Origin: Microstegium vimineum
Lineage: Eukaryota; Streptophyta; Magnoliopsida; Poales; Poaceae
DNA length: 64,000 bases
Assembly: GCA_022036555.1 (NCBI GenBank)
Contig: CM039131.1
Span: forward strand, 37,733,920 to 37,797,919
Direction: 5' to 3'
In this document: positions 9,541-21,570 of the stretch, piece after piece
Position numbering within the stretch: position 1 is the stretch's first letter
Layout: each line of letters starts with the position of its first letter
Notes under the pieces: generated by a model
What the model was told of the DNA's origin: nothing
Databases searched by the model: none
What the model saw: only the letters and a program-made list of their open reading frames with translations
Position numbers and translations under genes: made by a program

Positions 9541-12500
9541 TCAAGGCTCATCACCATTTTTCAATTGCAAGCGTTCAGTAGAAATGCAGATCTCAGTCAC
9601 AACCTAAAAGTAACCAAAGCGTGTTAAAGTTACCCATGCATGTCAAAACTTTCAACATTAGAACTGATATACCATGAAACCTGTTGCTAACAAAAAAAAG
9701 TCAAAACTACTAAAAATGTACTTCCCTTTAAAGAAGCACTACTTATCAGAACTTTAGAGCACAAAATTCTGATACAAAGGATTGTGGCTATTATGTTATA
9801 AATAATTTTCTACTGCGTCTTCATCACTGATTACATGGGATGACTAGATGAATCTGCATGGTAACATTTTGCATTGTAACAATATTGCAGGCAATTCCCA
9901 CACCATTCCATTAATGCACAAATTAGTTGTTGAGCGATATACAATGCAGCAGCATTAAAACAAATAATTTCATTCCACACCTGATGGTACTCTTTGTTGG
10001 TAATCTCTCTTTTCATATGCTTTGCAGCAGCAGCAAGAATTTCCTGCTTGGTCAATGTTGCATTGGGTTCTTTCTGTTTGAAGAGCAAAATGAATACATT
10101 TCTGTAGCAAAAAAAAAAGAATAAATACATATACAGCTCTGTAAATTTCAAAATGATATTCTATGAATTTTCAAATTTGCTTTAGTGCATTACCGTAAAG
10201 AAACCCTACTCTCATGCTTTGCAACAAATACACTATGAACAAAAACAGCAACTTTACAAATCAATGTGCTGAGCTCATCATGAGGGAGCGATGAACAAGA
10301 TTTTGCAGCATTGGACAGAGCTTGCAGTTTGGATCCATCCTTTCTATCGGAAGCATATTTTGCAGCCAACTGGCGCAAGTCTCTAACAATTGCCTGCATG
10401 CTGCAGTAACACAGGCATATATCATTTTATATCCCACTTAACTGTTATTTGATACCATAAGATTAAATAAGATGCAGTATCAAGGGGGGAATGTACAGGA
10501 AGCAATTAGAACTGACTCAATGAATTTACTCGGTGACAAGATACTGGATCAACAAATATTTATGGTGAATCAGAATCAGAAAAGGTGAAAAGCCAGGGTG
10601 CCATAATTTATAAGAACTGACCTGCGAACTTTGTTGGCAGTGAAAACAGTACCCAAAACAGACAGCACAAGGTCCTCATTTCCTTGAGAAGGGCCATCCC
10701 TGCCCTTGCTCATGTTTGGATGAGGCCCTTTAGAAGTAAGGTTAGGCCTGGCTGAATTCTTGGTCTTCCTTGCCACAGTAGTGCACATTTCTTGGGACTC
10801 ACGGAGGGTCATCTCACGAGCAGACCAAGCACACTCTTGTTCATTGACTACATGCGGATAGCGTTTTAGAAAGGACAAATCTGCCGATATAAATTTACAG
10901 TCCTTCAGAATTCCACGTCTTCTACAAAATGGAGACAGTATCCTGTTCCTCTTAGGGTCATCCACTCTTATCCATGCGTCTAGAATATTTAAAGGAATGG
11001 ATTCCCTTTTTGTAAATTCAAGGAGAACTCTATCTCTTTTGGAAGCATATCCATCATCAAACAACAAAGAACTTTTGCAGACCCATAAACCACGCACCAA
11101 ATATGCATACTCTGGAAGCACTTTTAAAATTTCTTCCTCTGAATAGGTTGGAGCAAGGTGCTTCAGAGCATCAAATTCATTTACTTCTGAAACCTATTTT
11201 AAACAGGTGAATGTATACAAAACAACTTCAATTATTGATAGATTCTTCCATTTTTCTTTTTCTAAATCATTAGAGCTCCAAGCATTCATTAAAATGGGAG
11301 CATCTCAATCTAACCTCAGTAAACCATTTTTTCAGGCGTTCTTCCAGCGGTTTCAAAAGCATTTCCCTGTTATGAAAGCAGATAAAAAAAATATGTAACT
11401 TGTATTTCAAAATGCATTATATAGTTCAGACAGTGACAACAACCAAAGAAAGAAGTGGAAGAAAAGGCTATCACTAGAAATGAAGAAATTTGAAACATAG
11501 CTGTTCAGGAAAATGCAAAATAAACATTTGAAGGAAGACAGTTTTCTTGCAAAATATTGGATGTAGCAAACTAAGCTGGGCTTTCATAGCATGCTTTGTG
11601 ACATCAGTAACAGAAATTTCCCACTACGGTGGTAAAATAGCACTACACAATTCATCAGTCCCTGAAACAGCTTCATAAGTATCGAAAAGCTAACAGAGAA
11701 ACACAGATATTATTCAACAAATATGTCAGATACCGAAATTCAAATAACAGTAAACCTAGCATCTCCGATGTCAAGTAGTTAACCTATTGCCCAAGAACTG
11801 AGTACTCCCATGAGCACAAATAGTTGCATAGGCAATGTTTCAACATCTACTATTCAATGGCAGAGCTACGTGGGGGCCATAGTGGGCCATGCCCCCCCCC
11901 CCTTTGCTCTGCGTGAATACACAGCTACGATCGATAGAAATCTGTATGTCTGCATGCTGCAGTTGCGTGCAATTAACTTCTTGCTCTTCTTCACACTAGC
12001 AGTCTTGTGGCATGGTTGCATACTGCCACTCTGTGACCGAGAATATTTGTTAATAAACTTGTTTGCTTCTCTCATTCACACACAAGGCTCATAATAACAC
12101 TAGCGCACTAGCAGTAGCGGATGCTAAGTTGCAATCCCTATTGTTGTCATGCGCTTTGCTACCCGCCACTCTTGCTGATGAGTGTATCATAGCTAGCAAG
12201 TATGCAAATCTATGCATAGGCTACTGATTTGTCCATTCTTCTTTGATCTATGTTTTCTCCCGCTAATTTAATCATGTTGCTCATTGCAGTCATTAGTCTT
12301 TTCTATAGCAGTGTAGTTTAAATTGCCACCCCCCCCCCCCCCATGCATGCACGCAAGCTCCGCCACTGCTACTATTATCAGATAGGTGGTGGGAAATCAG
12401 CATACTATGATTGTGTGTCATGACCCATCAGTCTAAGTTGAGATTATTCTAGTAATAGTATACAACATGAAAAACTGTAAAAGCGACACTTTTTCATGAC

Positions 12501-15500
12501 CAAATGTCTAAGGGGCATATTGAATTGTTACTTTGTTAGGACACTCCCTACACAGCAAGAGAATATGCACAGTTCAGAATTCAGCAAGACAAACAATTTA
12601 CTCCCTGCAGTCTAGATCTATCAACTCTTCATTCCACCTCCCTCCTTCAAGCTGTTTCCACCCTTCCTCTTAGATAACTACGGTCAAGGTTCCAGCAAGG
12701 TTCTAGAGACTAGGCGGGCCTAGGCATTTTCCTAGGTGGTAGCTAATATATGCATAAATACTTAAAAGAAAAGGAGAAAAATAGCAGATCGGTGGTCATA
12801 GAATGGGGAAAAAGCAGAGAAGGCCCAATAACGGCCCAAGTCTTCCACAGTCCCACTCCCACCGTAAGCCCCCCAAGTCTGGGCCCAAGGCTTATCCCCT
12901 CCCCTCCCAGCCCAGCCTCTCTGTTTCCGTCTCTCTCCCTCCCAGCCTCTGCTCGTGCTCGCTTCCGTTGCTCGCCCGCGGCCCCCGTCAACGTTACCTC
13001 TTCCCCCACCGCCGTCTGACGTCCGTGCCGCCCCCACGCATCCCTGGTTTGGTGGATCTACCCGCCGCCTCTTCCCCACCAGCCGCCGATGCCTCACGTT
13101 AGCTCCCCACCCCATCGTCTCCCAACCTCCACAGCACCCCCACGCGTCCGTGCCTTGCGGATCTGGCCACTTTTCACCAGCAAAGGTTGGGCAACCACCT
13201 AGGTAGTAGGTACCCACCTACCCCCCCCCCCCCCTAGACAAGGTGCTACCCCATCGCCCAGTGCATAAGTGCGCCCAGGCGACCACCTAGTGTCGCCTTT
13301 TTGAACATTGGGCTCCAGGGTCAAAGTCATAATAACATATTTATTAGCTTTTATCCCACTTAGTGTTGTCAACGAAATTCTTCATTTAACAGTTCGCAGA
13401 ATTATATTTTTCTTTGACAACGTTATCCATACCATACTTACATATATGATTTTCCCTTATTTGTATTTTCCGACTAACAATATGCAGAGTTCTAGTTCTC
13501 TTGAAAAAAGCAGAGAAAATATTTACCCGTTTCCAAAAAAATAAATGAAAAGAAAAGAAGCACTCAATATTACCATTATGCATTATCAAAGGATAAGCGC
13601 AAAATGAGCTGGTCCACCACTCACAATTTCTCTAACAAGCAAAAGAAGAATAGGGAAATGATGCATACTGCACCTTATTGCTTGGCATTTGTTGATATGC
13701 TTGCTGCTAGTCAAGGCTCCAGGACACAAGGACTTTACATAATCAGAGCTGAAAAACAAGACAGGGATCAGTTTTTAACAAGGTAGGTAAAAAGGCTAAT
13801 CTTCTGATAAAAATTCACATCACCCCTGGCATTGATGATCAAATAAGGAGAAATAAGATGCGGAAGAAATAAAATTGAATATTGATACATACAATGTAGA
13901 TATTGCAGTTATGCTAGTAAGTTGCTGCATTGTTATCTTTTCATTACAATGCATATTAAGTGGGCGGATGCAGTAAAGGGGGACTTGGAATGTTTAATTA
14001 TCTGGAGCACATGAAACTTAGCACTCCATGTGCCCAACCCATGAGCTAGGATAGTGGCCGACTATTATTAATGTTACAATTTTTAAAAAAATCAGATATT
14101 CTATGCTTTCAGCTGTTATTGCGGTATCAGTATCCAGCCTACACCAAGGCTGTTTTAGACAAAAGATCATTACATGCAGCATTTTTGTAGTTTGACAACC
14201 TCAATATTATGATTGTGACAGATTTAGAATCAAAGCTCCTGATCCATAAATGTGGAAACTACAAATCTCAACATTGTACACTTATTTTTGGCCATTATGG
14301 GTCAAATCAAGTAACCTGGTGAGCAATTCATGTATTGATTCCAAAGGATTCAATAAGCTATTGCGCTGTAATCATTAGTTTTTCCTATTCATGCATTGAC
14401 AATCCTGTGCTCAAAAGTGGACCTAGGCAGGCAAATCAGCATCTACCGAGCCTAAGCACTAGGCGCCACATTTCTGCCTAACATCTTGATGCCAGCTTAG
14501 TGGTAATTAGGCATCAGTTATATGTTATGCCACCTTGCCACTTGTCTTTATAACAACCGAGCAGCAACAGCAATGGTGCTTTACTAGAAATGGAGTGGCA
14601 AGCAAACAGGAACCAATGGAAACTGAAAGTAAGTAGCAGTTGTTTGTAATTTAGTTGACTAATCTTATTGGATCCATTCAGATTAATTTGCTGCAAACAG
14701 AAAAAGATAATAGATAATCCATCACTCAATCCTACAAGTCAAGGCCACATCAGTTTCTAGTTTATGCCAATTTTGATCTAATCTGTGGGCCCAATATTGG
14801 TAAATCTGCTATTTTTTTAAGTTGACATAATCCTACCCAGACTAAGTCATGTGCTCATGTTATGTACTTATGCACCTTAATACTTCCGTTATCAATGATA
14901 TATTTGAATGTTTAAACTGGACATGATAGCATTCAAAAAGTACTCCATAATACTAATAATTTTAGTGAGGAACTATGTATATATTAAATTATAAAATATT
15001 GGTCAAAGACGCATTTCAACCATGACGATGTGAGAAAACTCTTGGGATTGGAATACTAGTTCTAGTGTGCATATATATCCATTAAATGAAAGGAAAAGGT
15101 CAGCAAATAAGGCTGTAGTACTAACATCAAACTACTTTTTTAGAAGACAATGATAAAAAAAAAATTGAAGGCACTCACGTGCTCATTGTGAAATCAATAG
15201 GTGCACCCTCATTTGATATCATCTTATCATGGTACTTAGTTGCAATATTGCTCCCTGCTGGTTGGTAGGCAAGAGAAATCCATGGCTGCAACAACGGAAG
15301 AGCATGTCATTGTTAAGAACAGCTTTAAAGTTTAAGCAACAGAAGAAAGGTACAAAAATACTACGAATTTTAACCAAGTTACAATGCAATGATCATCAAA
15401 AGCAAACTTGACTAACACAACTAATGTTGCAAAAGTACAAGACCACTCAGCAGATATGATAAAATAGAACATGACAGTACCAAAAGCGATCACAAAAACT

Positions 15501-18500
15501 AGCTGCACAACAAATTTCTAAGAAAATAAGAAATAAGCATGATAGCATTATTTCTAACCTCAGAATCTTCTGCTTGGTCCTTGGAGTCTTCAGGGCGCTC
15601 ATTTCCCTGTAAGCACAAGCCATGAATAGACCATAGCACAAGAAGCTACACTAACCTACTAATAGTGGCACTTCTTTTATCAGTAACTAACCAAAATAAT
15701 CACAACAGAAAGTAGCAGCTCATCAACCAAAAAATGGACAACTCAACATTACAAAAAAAAAAATCTGACCTTAGCAAGGGGAAGAAGTAAAAAAAACATT
15801 TATTAGAGAAATCAGGGACAAAACATGTCAGGCCATATTCCAATGCTGTACTGATCTATTCTCCTTGCCATTTTGGATAAAAAAGCGAGTGACGAATAAC
15901 TCTTATTCCATGCAAACAAATGATCCAGCTCATAATTGCAGGCAATTAGACTAAAGATGTTTCAAATAATTGGACCAAGTATTGAACAAGACAAAACTTT
16001 AAACATAATGGACATACTGAAAGGGATAGCACACAAGAAAACAGCTAACCAGATAATTTCATAATTTCAAGTTAATAAACCTTTACAGGAAGAAATGGTA
16101 CTAAATCTGACAGACAGAGAATGTTACAACACCTTACGAGATGAATCCATTGATCCACTGGGTTGTGAAGCCTGCCTCGTATGTGCTCGGCCAGAAATAA
16201 CATGTGACATTGATGGTCGCATTTGCACTACTGCATCAATATGATTCAAATGAACCTGTAAAACAACGCAAGAGATTGATCCCAAAGAAAATCATACCAA
16301 ATAAACATCTAATGCTAGTACTTATTCCATGATACCTCTGACTGATGTTTACATCAGCTACGACAGAATATTTCAACATGAGTATGGGCACAATACAAAA
16401 GAGTAATGTGTAAGAAGCAATCAGAAGTTACATAACCAAGGGGCTCATTACTGAACAATTTATATCAGATAGGAAGGCAGCACCTTAATACGCAGGCATG
16501 AAGCTAAACTGACCCTGAAATAAACTAATACAGCCAAAATAACCAGTATCAAACATTTAACATTTAGAATTTGCTTCATTATTATTACCACAGTATCCTA
16601 AATATCCAATGCCACAATTCCCTAGGCTACGGCCTGGCTACTCATAAACACTTTGACAACAAAAACCAAGAACCAGATAAGCTGTCATATCACTTACCAA
16701 GTTGCCTTTAAGAACACCAACTGCGTAATCAGAAACATCAGCTGCCTTGGATGATGATAGTGTCTTTTAGAAACACAAAATAAGGACAAAAACACAATAT
16801 CAATGATATATAACCAAAATAATGCAATAAAATTATTTGCATTGGAGCAGAACAATTTTATCCATTTAAGAGACCATCACAAGTGCTAGAGAAGAATATT
16901 ATATTAACTCAACTAGCAAAGTTACAGTTTATTATGATTATCACTTTGGCCATGTATACTTGGCAATTTTAAAACAGGCACCATCACTAAAACACAACTT
17001 AACCAACTTATATTGTTCTCCTGTGTCCTGTACTCATGTCACAAAAACTGGGAATTTGGTCATGGTGCCAGCCAATTTTTGAAACTTAGATTCTCTTTCA
17101 AACTATATAGACTGAAAGAATCATATGACTTGTCTCGGAAAATATTTTTGTAATATCATGACTTTGTGATATTTTCACTATTTTGTAGAAATATTCATAC
17201 AGGAAATAATAGTCAAAGTTACACTTCGTGCCATTGTCTAAAACACCATTGTTTTCCAGGCTGGGGAGTGCAATATTGTATATAAAACACAAAAAACATT
17301 GAATTGATTTTTTCCTATTTAAATATTTTAAAAGACAATCATATTAAAATCTTACAAAATATGACCGCATGCATGTACAAAGCATAAAGTATTTGATCTG
17401 AGATAGTATACAACAACAAGATACAAGATGGAACATACCAAAGGGGCACATCCATATTTTAGTTCAGAACTACTAGTAACTAAGCAGACTCTCTAGAGAA
17501 TCTAATTCGCTTTCCCATTTAGAATACTAAGTAGTAGTTTTTTAAAAAAACTTTCAGATCATTGCTGGTTCTTTTTATGTTCCATCTTCATAGTTCATAT
17601 AGGGGATTGCCTTTTTATGTTGGCTCTTTGGTATTAAAAATCATTGAATGGTGGTAAAGATGAAACTCAACAAAAGCCATCAAAAATATAAATACGTGTG
17701 AAATATCTAAATAGAAAATAGCAGTATTTTACTACAAAGGTTAACTATTCTTATGGTATCTAGATTATGCAGCATGGCTAAAGTATCTCAAACTGGCCAT
17801 CAAATAACACAATCATAGACCATAGTACTACTAAACCAGTGTGAAACATGCAGGTCAAACCACATTTCAGAAGGTAACTTATGCTGAAAGCAAGTAAAAA
17901 CTCATCAACACAAAATGAAGAAATGATGTGATGGCGCATCACAGATAATTAAACTTTGTCTTGAAGTTGATATAAGTACATTTAAAGACTGTCATGTGAT
18001 TTTGCAAGATTAAAATAAACTCACCTGTTTTGTCAGTCTCAAAGGTGCCTCTTGGTCATAATTTTCACTCTGTGTATTGACACTCAAATCAACTTCAACT
18101 TCTGAACTCAATGGCTTCACACGAACCTGCTTAAGATAAATATATGTTAAATAATAGAAATTTGCAACAGCAAAAGAGTATATGAAGTCTTGCGGTCAAA
18201 AAGAGTATATTGAGTTAATGGGGGATGTACCTCTTCACATATCTCGTTTAACTCATATGGGCGCCAACATGGCCTCAGGGGATATTGCATAACATAAAGC
18301 TGTGATATAGATAATAACAATTTTAAAAACAATTTTGAACCAAATATTGATAGAACGAAATATGTACAATAGGTCTGAAGTTCAATTCATCATGATGAAA
18401 CAAACATATGCTACTGCTGGATGTTTGGGGAAGAATAGTAGATAAACAAACCAAACAACCATAGTCAGTTATTAACCTTTTAGCCTGGCCCTAATTGTCC

Positions 18501-19346
18501 AGCTAATTTTCTATATGCAGTTTAGTAAGAACACATTCTTATTTTTACCAGAGTTTAGTAGAAACAGCAGGATAGTTTAATTAACAATTATAAGCCTTCT
18601 TATAACAAGCTAATGCAATGCATTGCATAGAATAGAACATCATAAACAACACAAAATATACCTTCCTGCAAAAGCACATTGTTCTTCTGTAGTTTAGAAG
18701 TAGAACTAGTTTATCCAATAGCACTGGCAGAAATTTAGATATAGAACTAGAAGAGAACAGAATGTAACTGTACAACCACACAAACACTATCATTTATGCT
18801 GCTTGGTTGTTTGGACCACTTTCTTTCTGGCTAAGTTTTACTGCAAAATTTAAGTTAATCACAAGAGCTAGTTCGAGCAACCTTATCTAGTATTTTCACC
18901 AAGCTGTCGACAATCAAGCAACATGGACGGATTCGGTGGGACATTACCTTGGCGTCGTCGTCCAAAGGCTTGGGGTTGAAGTACACATCAATCTCGCGCA
19001 CCACGAAGTCCTCCTCGTTCGCCCCCTCTCCAAGTCCAGTAGTGTCACCCGTCCCGTCCACCTCCACCGCCCTGTCCACCTCCATCGCGTCCTCCTGCGG
19101 CACCGCGGGATTGACATCGGGCTCCCGCACCGGCACAGGCTCCAGCTTGGGCACGGCCACCGGTACGGGTTTGGGGGGTTTGGGGGGTTCGGGCTTCGGC
19201 CTGGGCTTGCCCTTGGCCCTGGGACGGAAGCGGGTGGAAGGCGCGCCGGCCGCAGCGGAGGATGTGGCAACTGAGGCGTCGAGGGAAGCTAGGTCGTCCA
19301 TGTCAACGTCTGCGTCGAGGGACGGGGGTTTGTCGCCGGTGGCCAT
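9541..19346 (-). CDS. RPC5: DNA-directed RNA polymerase III subunit RPC5 (Sin-like family)
   Basis: RPC5 is a peripheral Pol III subunit (homologue of POLR3E) that works with RPC4 in initiation and termination on tRNA and 5S genes in the nucleus. I built 13 exons, all with GT-AG introns: 19346-18948, 18299-18231, 18126-18025, 16763-16698, 16255-16133, 15606-15559, 15285-15179, 13748-13674, 11366-11315, 11193-10622, 10400-10194, 10101-9981 and 9603-9541. Every junction keeps frame, giving about 667 residues. Exon 1 encodes an acidic, proline-rich N-terminus ending VREIDVYFNPKPLDDDAK. Exon 2 continues LYVMQYPLRPCWRPYELNE, the family signature. Exon 10 holds the large conserved central block (YLVRGLWVCKSSLLFDDGY). 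I chose the MATGDK start. The frame is open upstream to 19538, but that extension crosses a poly-G tract. Introns hold two hAT insertions. Transcript structure is inferred from sequence alone. Confidence 0.92.
11855..12368. mobile_element. hAT element (CAGTGGCGGAGC terminus) in RPC5 intron 8
   Basis: A perfect 8-bp TSD, CTACTATT, lies at 11847-11854 and 12369-12376. The element begins CAATGGCAGAGCTACG and ends AGCTCCGCCACTG, whose complement is CAGTGGCGGAGCT, matching the left end with two mismatches over 13 bp. This terminus type is common in plant hAT (Tip100-like) elements. Poly-C tracts lie near both ends. At 514 bp without a transposase it is non-autonomous. It sits well away from the splice sites of intron 8. 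Confidence 0.88.
12696..13310. mobile_element. hAT-like element carrying GC-rich sequence, in RPC5 intron 8
   Basis: It is flanked by GGTTCCAG (12688-12695) and GGCTCCAG (13311-13318), an 8-bp TSD with one mismatch. The termini are CAAGGTTCTAGAG and, on the other strand, CAATGTTCAAAAAGG. Near each end are CTAGGCGG- and CCTAGGTGG-type subterminal motifs. The centre (about 12830-13190) is unlike the AT-rich intron around it: C-rich, with CTCTCTCCCTCCC and many CG dinucleotides, as in a grass first exon or 5' leader. It may be a captured gene fragment. Confidence 0.7.
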
Positions 19347-19505
19347 CGTCGCACCGGGATCGCCTACGGTTTCGTGGATGTCAATGGAGGGTAGAGGTTT
19401 TGGGGAGCCAGGGCGGCGTGGGGGGCGAGCTCCGATGCGTGCGTAGGGCTTGCGGCGGCGAGGGGGGGGGGGGGGGGGGGCTGGCTCGAGAAAATGCCTC
19501 GGAAG

Positions 19506-19602
19506 TGGGCTAGGCTCAGATGGCCCGTAGAGTGCCAACTTGAGTCATAAAACTCTCATTGAGGATGACCTTAGTAGGCCTTATGGATGGGCTCTATGGG
19601 CC
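19506..19602 (-). promoter_or_regulatory. Site II-like (TGGGCY) cluster upstream of RPC5
   Basis: TGGGCT occurs at 19506-19511 and 19588-19593, and TGGGCC at 19597-19602, 160-256 bp upstream of the chosen RPC5 start. Such motifs are bound by TCP factors and are enriched in promoters of plant growth and translation genes. Placement fits a housekeeping promoter. Function is inferred from motif and position only. Confidence 0.4.
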
Positions 19603-19609
19603 CTCAACA

Positions 19610-20393
19610 TGGTTGCTGGTTTTGGTTTTCTTAATTTTATTTAGCCAAGGCAGAACACTCTGTTAATGTTTTTCGACCTATGCACGTGTATATGGGACTG
19701 ACTACACATCTTCCGGAAGATTTTTCCGTTTGTTATCTTCCCAATTTTTTTTTGGCAAATCACAAGTTGCCATGTCACATGTGACAAAAAAAAGATAAAA
19801 CAAAAATACACCACATAATAGCTTTTGGAAGATTTTTATGCTTGTTATCTTCCACTTTCTAAAAATCAAAATCTGGATTGACAAAATAAAAAGAAAAAAA
19901 TGACAACACATATCCAATAGAAATAGGATCAACTTAAAACAAAAATCAAAATCTGGGAGGACAAAAAAAATGACAAAACATACACAATATTATATCCAAC
20001 CAATAGAAACGGCTTACAACAGAAAATTAAAAAATAGATGACAGAAAAATGACAGCATATGTACAACAAATGAGCAACAGAACATTACAAATTGCTTGCT
20101 TGCGGCTTCTGGCGTGGTGCCGTTTTCATCTGAACTGGACAGCTATGCGGCTGCTGTTCTTGAAGTAGTTGCATGGCCTTGTAGAGTGATCGTAGATTTG
20201 TGCTATGTACGATTACACGCACAAATTTGTAACAGGCATGTCTTGAACTGATTCCCGGTGAGTACAAATTCGCAACCGTCAAACCAGCAGCTCAGTGAGC
20301 CAGAGGCACATGTCCGATCTGAACCATTGAAAAGTGGAAGAAAACGACACAAAAAATCTGCTAGCAGATAATTAGAAATTCGGTATATGAAAG
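19610..20393. other. AT-rich spacer with imperfect repeats and an unrecognised short frame
   Basis: 19700-20050 contains degenerate direct repeats around AAAATCAAAATCTGG and ATGACAAAACATA. At 20282-20085 (minus) is a 65-codon frame with less AT-rich codon use than its surroundings, including the block SSRHACYKFVRVIVHST. I do not recognise it. It could be an exon remnant or chance. Confidence 0.35.
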
Positions 20394-20403
20394 GCCGTGT
20401 GTG

Positions 20404-20680
20404 GAGAACTGAGCGCTAGCTCAGTTGGTGTGCAGCCCACCCGCCCGAGTTCGATGCCCACCATCGGCACTTTGGGTGTCTCACCGGGAACAGTGTTTCC
20501 CTTTAATTTCCGTTGCCTCTCGCGCAGATGTGCCACAATGGTCAAGTGACGTGCCCGCCACGCTCGGAGTCTGCTGATCTTCGAGTACCTCTTGAGCTGC
20601 GTTCTAGTGTCTAGGTGGTGTGTGTATGTATCCGAACAGATACTACAGCTGTACTTAGATGAGAGGGAATAAAAAAAAAA
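20404..20680 (+). mobile_element. tRNA-derived SINE
   Basis: The element is bounded by a perfect 10-bp TSD, GCCGTGTGTG, at 20394-20403 and 20681-20690. It starts GAGAACTGAGCGC, has a Pol III box A (TAGCTCAGTTGG, 20417-20428) and a box B-like GAGTTCGATGCC (20447-20458), and ends in an A10 tail. The body is unrelated to coding sequence. These are the defining features of a Pol III-transcribed SINE mobilised by LINE machinery. The perfect TSD suggests a fairly young insertion. Confidence 0.9.
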
Positions 20681-20918
20681 GCCGTGTGTGTGCGCATATA
20701 TAAAACAATAAATAATATATTCGTGAATAAAAACAACTAGCAATACTGTGGCTGACTCAGCAGATCATTATATATCGCAAAAAAAAGCAGCTAGATTATT
20801 ATGCTGAAGCGGAAAAAGAGGAAAGTATCGTGATCCTCTTCTTGTCTCCGCTGCTGGATAATCTGATTCCATTATAAGTAGATATAAATAAAAACTTTAG
20901 TACAACAGCTCTATCACA

Positions 20919-20990
20919 GTTGCTGTGGTGTAGTGGTTATCACATTAGTCTTACACACTGAAGGTCTCCAGTTCTATCCTGGGCAGCAAC
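20919..20990 (+). tRNA. tRNA-Val (anticodon UAC)
   Basis: A 72-nt cloverleaf can be drawn by eye. The 7-bp acceptor stem GTTGCTG/CAGCAAC is perfect. The D arm is GTGTAGTGGTTATCAC. The anticodon stem TTAGT/ACTGA encloses the loop CTTACAC with anticodon TAC at 20952-20954. The T stem TCCAG/CTGGG encloses TTCTATC. Overall it resembles eukaryotic tRNA-Val genes. The T loop has T where a purine is usual, which also weakens box B, so a slightly diverged gene or pseudogene is possible. CCA is not encoded. A T6 run follows, and CAA lies shortly upstream. Confidence 0.78.
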
Positions 20991-20994
20991 AAAG

Positions 20995-21009
20995 TTTGTT
21001 TTGTTTTTT
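20995..21009 (+). terminator. Pol III T-run terminator
   Basis: T-rich stretch ending in TTTTTT (21004-21009), starting 4 nt after the tRNA 3' end. This is the normal position for Pol III termination. Confidence 0.7.
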
Positions 21010-21570
21010 CTATCACCTTTTAAAAAAAAGGTGAGACAGAGCGAGCAGTCTCAAACAGGCCCATAGACTCCAAAACAGATTTCTCTACTCTACACTGCAA
21101 GATGCAGGTTTGGACAACCTCAAGCAGATCAAGAGCACACCAAAAACCGCGGCCTTTGGAGACGCCACATGCGACATGTGCAATGGGGTCCCAAGACGCA
21201 CGCACACACATAACCTATACCTTGGGGCTTGGACGCCCTAGCTAGCTAGTTCAGCGGAGCACATACAACTCGATCGATCGATGCATCCGTCTATCACCTT
21301 TTAAAAAAAAGGTGAGACAGAGCGAGCAGTCTCAAACAGGCCCATAGACTCCAAAACAGATTTCTCTACTCTACACTGCAAGATGCAGGTTTGGACAACC
21401 TCAAGCAGATCAAGAGCACACCAAAAACCACGGCCTTTGGAGACGCCACATGCGACATGTGCAATGGGGTCCCAAGACGCACGCACACACATAACCTATA
21501 CCTTGGGGCTTGGACGCCCTAACTAGCTAGTTCAGCGGGGCACATACAACTCGATCGATCGATGCATCCG
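21009..21570. repeat. 281-bp tandem duplication next to the tRNA gene
   Basis: The blocks 21009-21289 and 21290-21570 are direct, abutting copies. I count three substitutions (for example ACCGCGGCC against ACCACGGCC), about 99% identity. Each copy opens with the hairpin-forming CACCTTTTAAAAAAAAGGTG and ends with CGATCGATCGATGCATCCG. Each contains the same 63-codon minus-strand frame, which resembles no family I know and is probably chance. The first copy begins at the last T of the tRNA terminator. Confidence 0.93.

Noticed and set aside
18936..19446. Long frames on both strands across RPC5 exon 1
   Set aside because: They are shadows caused by GC-rich codons. Only the minus-strand frame continues through twelve further in-phase exons.
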